A DNA stretch of 30,651 nucleotides. Source: DROE01 sp964569865. Its GTDB lineage: Bacteria; Pseudomonadota; Alphaproteobacteria; Rhizobiales; Devosiaceae. Under the pieces are notes generated by a model that was given only the letters and a program-made list of their open reading frames with translations, was not told the DNA's origin and ran no database searches. The position numbers were made by a program, and so were the translations under genes. The DNA is taken from assembly GCA_964569865.1 (NCBI GenBank), contig CAZMVQ010000028.1, positions 1-30,651 on the forward strand. Direction: 5' to 3'. How positions within the stretch are numbered: position 1 is the stretch's first letter; the number at the start of each line of letters is the position of its first letter. Below are positions 29,462 to 30,651 of this stretch, piece after piece.

Positions 29462-30651
29462 AGGTTGGTTTCCTTGCCTTCAATCCGGTTAAGCACTGCA
29501 AACGCCGCCTCTAAAACATTGGTGCCAGGTCCAAAAATTTCTGCCACTCCCGCAGCAAATAAAAACTGATAATCTTCCCTTGGAATAACCCCCCCCACAA
29601 CTACCGGAATATGGTCCTGCCCCTGATCTTTCATCAGTTCAATAAGTTCTGGAACAAGGGTTTTATGCCCCGCCGCCAGCGACGAAATTCCCACCGCATC
29701 CACCTGCATATTTTTCAAATGATTTGCCACTTCATATGCTGTTTCAAACAGTGAACCAAAGTTTACGGTAAACCCCATATCACCAAAAGCTGTGGCAATA
29801 ATTTTGGCACCGCGATCATGACCGTCCTGCCCCATTTTCGCGATATAAATTATTGGTTGCCGTCCATGCTTTTTCTCATAGTTTTTGATCCGCTCCAGCA
29901 AAATATTATACTGCGCATCCCCCTCATAGGCCCGACTAAACACGCCGGAGATAATTTTGGCCTGCCCTTCATAGCGACCAAAAACCTTTTCCATGGCCGT
30001 TGAAATCTCACCAAGACTGGCCCGTTTTTCTGCCGCATCAACCGCTGCCTCAAGCAGATTTCTTTTTCCCGATTGCGCACAATCCGTCAGGGCTTTCAGC
30101 GCCGCCTGCACAGCTGAATTATCGCGGTTTTGCCGGACTTTTTTCAACCCCGAAATTTGTTGATTTCTTACCTCGTCATTGTCAATTTGACGGGTTGAAA
30201 ATTCACTCTCCTCCTCCAGAACAAAGCGGTTCACCCCAACAATAACTTCCTCCCCCTTATCGACTTTTGTCTGGCGCAAGGCGGCAGATTTTTCGATTTG
30301 CATCGAGGGCCAGCCAGAAGCAACAGCCTTGGTCATCCCCCCGTTTTCTTCCACCTGTTTGATAATTTTTGCTGCCCCGGCCACCAGTTGCGCAGTTAAA
30401 GATTCCACATAATAAGAGCCACCAAGCGGGTCGACAATGTCGGTAATTCCGGTTTCATGGGTCAGGATCAATTGCGTATTGCGTGCAATCCGCGCCGATG
30501 CATCACTGGGCAAAGCAATTGCTTCATCAAATGAATTGGTATGCAGACTTTGTGTGCCACCAAGCACCGCCGCCATAGCTTCAAACGCCGTGCGAACAAT
30601 ATTATTTTGCGGGTCCTGCTCGGTTAAAGACACCCCTGAAGTCTGGGTATG
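29458..30651 (-). CDS. scpA: Methylmalonyl-CoA mutase, C-terminal part (runs off the window)
   Basis: The adenosylcobalamin-dependent mutase converts (R)-methylmalonyl-CoA to succinyl-CoA, finishing propionyl-CoA breakdown. The visible 397 residues are in frame to the window edge (HTQTSGVSLTEQDPQNN), followed by AAVLGGTQSLHTNSFDEAIA, ARNTQLILTHETGI and DPLGGSYYVESLT of the barrel domain. The C-terminal B12 domain has KMGQDGHDRGAKIIATAFG (DxHxxG, the lower cobalt ligand His), ISSLAAGHKTLVPEL and VVVGGVIPREDY. The full protein is normally about 710-720 residues, so around 320 lie outside. It overlaps mce by four bases. Some genomes call this gene mcmA or mutB. Confidence 0.95.
   Translation of the reverse strand, partial: HTQTSGVSLTEQDPQNNIVRTAFEAMAAVLGGTQSLHTNSFDEAIALPSDASARIARNTQLILTHETGITDIVDPLGGSYYVESLTAQLVAGAAKIIKQVEENGGMTKAVASGWPSMQIEKSAALRQTKVDKGEEVIVGVNRFVLEEESEFSTRQIDNDEVRNQQISGLKKVRQNRDNSAVQAALKALTDCAQSGKRNLLEAAVDAAEKRASLGEISTAMEKVFGRYEGQAKIISGVFSRAYEGDAQYNILLERIKNYEKKHGRQPIIYIAKMGQDGHDRGAKIIATAFGDMGFTVNFGSLFETAYEVANHLKNMQVDAVGISSLAAGHKTLVPELIELMKDQGQDHIPVVVGGVIPREDYQFLFAAGVAEIFGPGTNVLEAAFAVLNRIEGKETNL

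Noticed and set aside
1..30651. CRISPR array, prophage, transposon or toxin-antitoxin module.
   Set aside because: No regularly spaced palindromic repeats, transposase, integrase or paired toxin-antitoxin frames were seen; the tandem arrays have no spacers.

Overview
The window is a stretch of alphaproteobacterial chromosome, most likely Hyphomicrobiales (Rhizobiales) and probably marine. I infer this from gene order: pteridine-reductase-like SDR-uvrC-pgsA-moaD-moaE; proC-ybjN-ubiK-lgt-midA-pgeF; prs-rplY-pth-ychF; petA-petB-petC beside trmL; and a methylmalonyl-CoA mutase-epimerase pair. The DNA is fairly AT-rich, with many AT-ending codons, and nothing looks like a prophage, insertion sequence, CRISPR array, tRNA or rRNA. 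Four runs of exactly 100 N (12385-12484, 14234-14333, 24725-24824, 29192-29291) are scaffold gaps of nominal size. They interrupt or border midA-pgeF, prs, the Nudix/cca junction, and murD/mce, and protein-length arguments show that at least three hide more than 100 bases.

Layout. 1-3400: small membrane and exported proteins of unknown role and a CaCA-type sodium/calcium antiporter. 3435-7462: a tightly spaced plus-strand run of folate/pterin-type SDR, UvrC nucleotide excision nuclease, phosphatidylglycerophosphate synthase and the two molybdopterin synthase subunits. 7491-9161: branched-chain aminotransferase divergent from a MarR regulator. 9180-11120 (minus): proline biosynthesis (proC), a YbjN protein and a UbiK/BMFP-type coiled coil. 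11283-13783: lipoprotein maturation (lgt), then one continuous frame joining a MidA-type methyltransferase to a PgeF/laccase-fold domain. 13905-18608: prs (cut by a gap), rplY, pth, ychF and two overlapping MaoC hotdog genes. 18609-19247: a gene-poor stretch with degenerate repeats and one lysine-rich 52-residue ORF. 19248-22659 (minus): apt and the full cytochrome bc1 operon ending in a strong terminator. 22951-26812: trmL, cca, a CoA-type Nudix hydrolase, a GNAT acetyltransferase and a second Nudix protein. 26955-30651: a metallophosphoesterase, a Mur ligase that looks more like MurD2 than the standard MurD, and, on the opposite strand, methylmalonyl-CoA epimerase and mutase.

Most of this is core housekeeping: DNA repair, phospholipid and lipoprotein synthesis, nucleotide supply, translation quality control, respiration and propionyl-CoA use. 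The parts worth a second look are: (a) tandem 17-18 bp duplications that copy the stop-codon region at the 3' ends of three separate minus-strand genes; (b) the MidA-PgeF fusion; (c) the MurD2-like ligase without a visible MurL partner; (d) an apparently single-lobed periplasmic binding-protein homologue; and (e) an orphan hairpin-rich segment after the prs gap. I did not find a convincing new multi-gene system.
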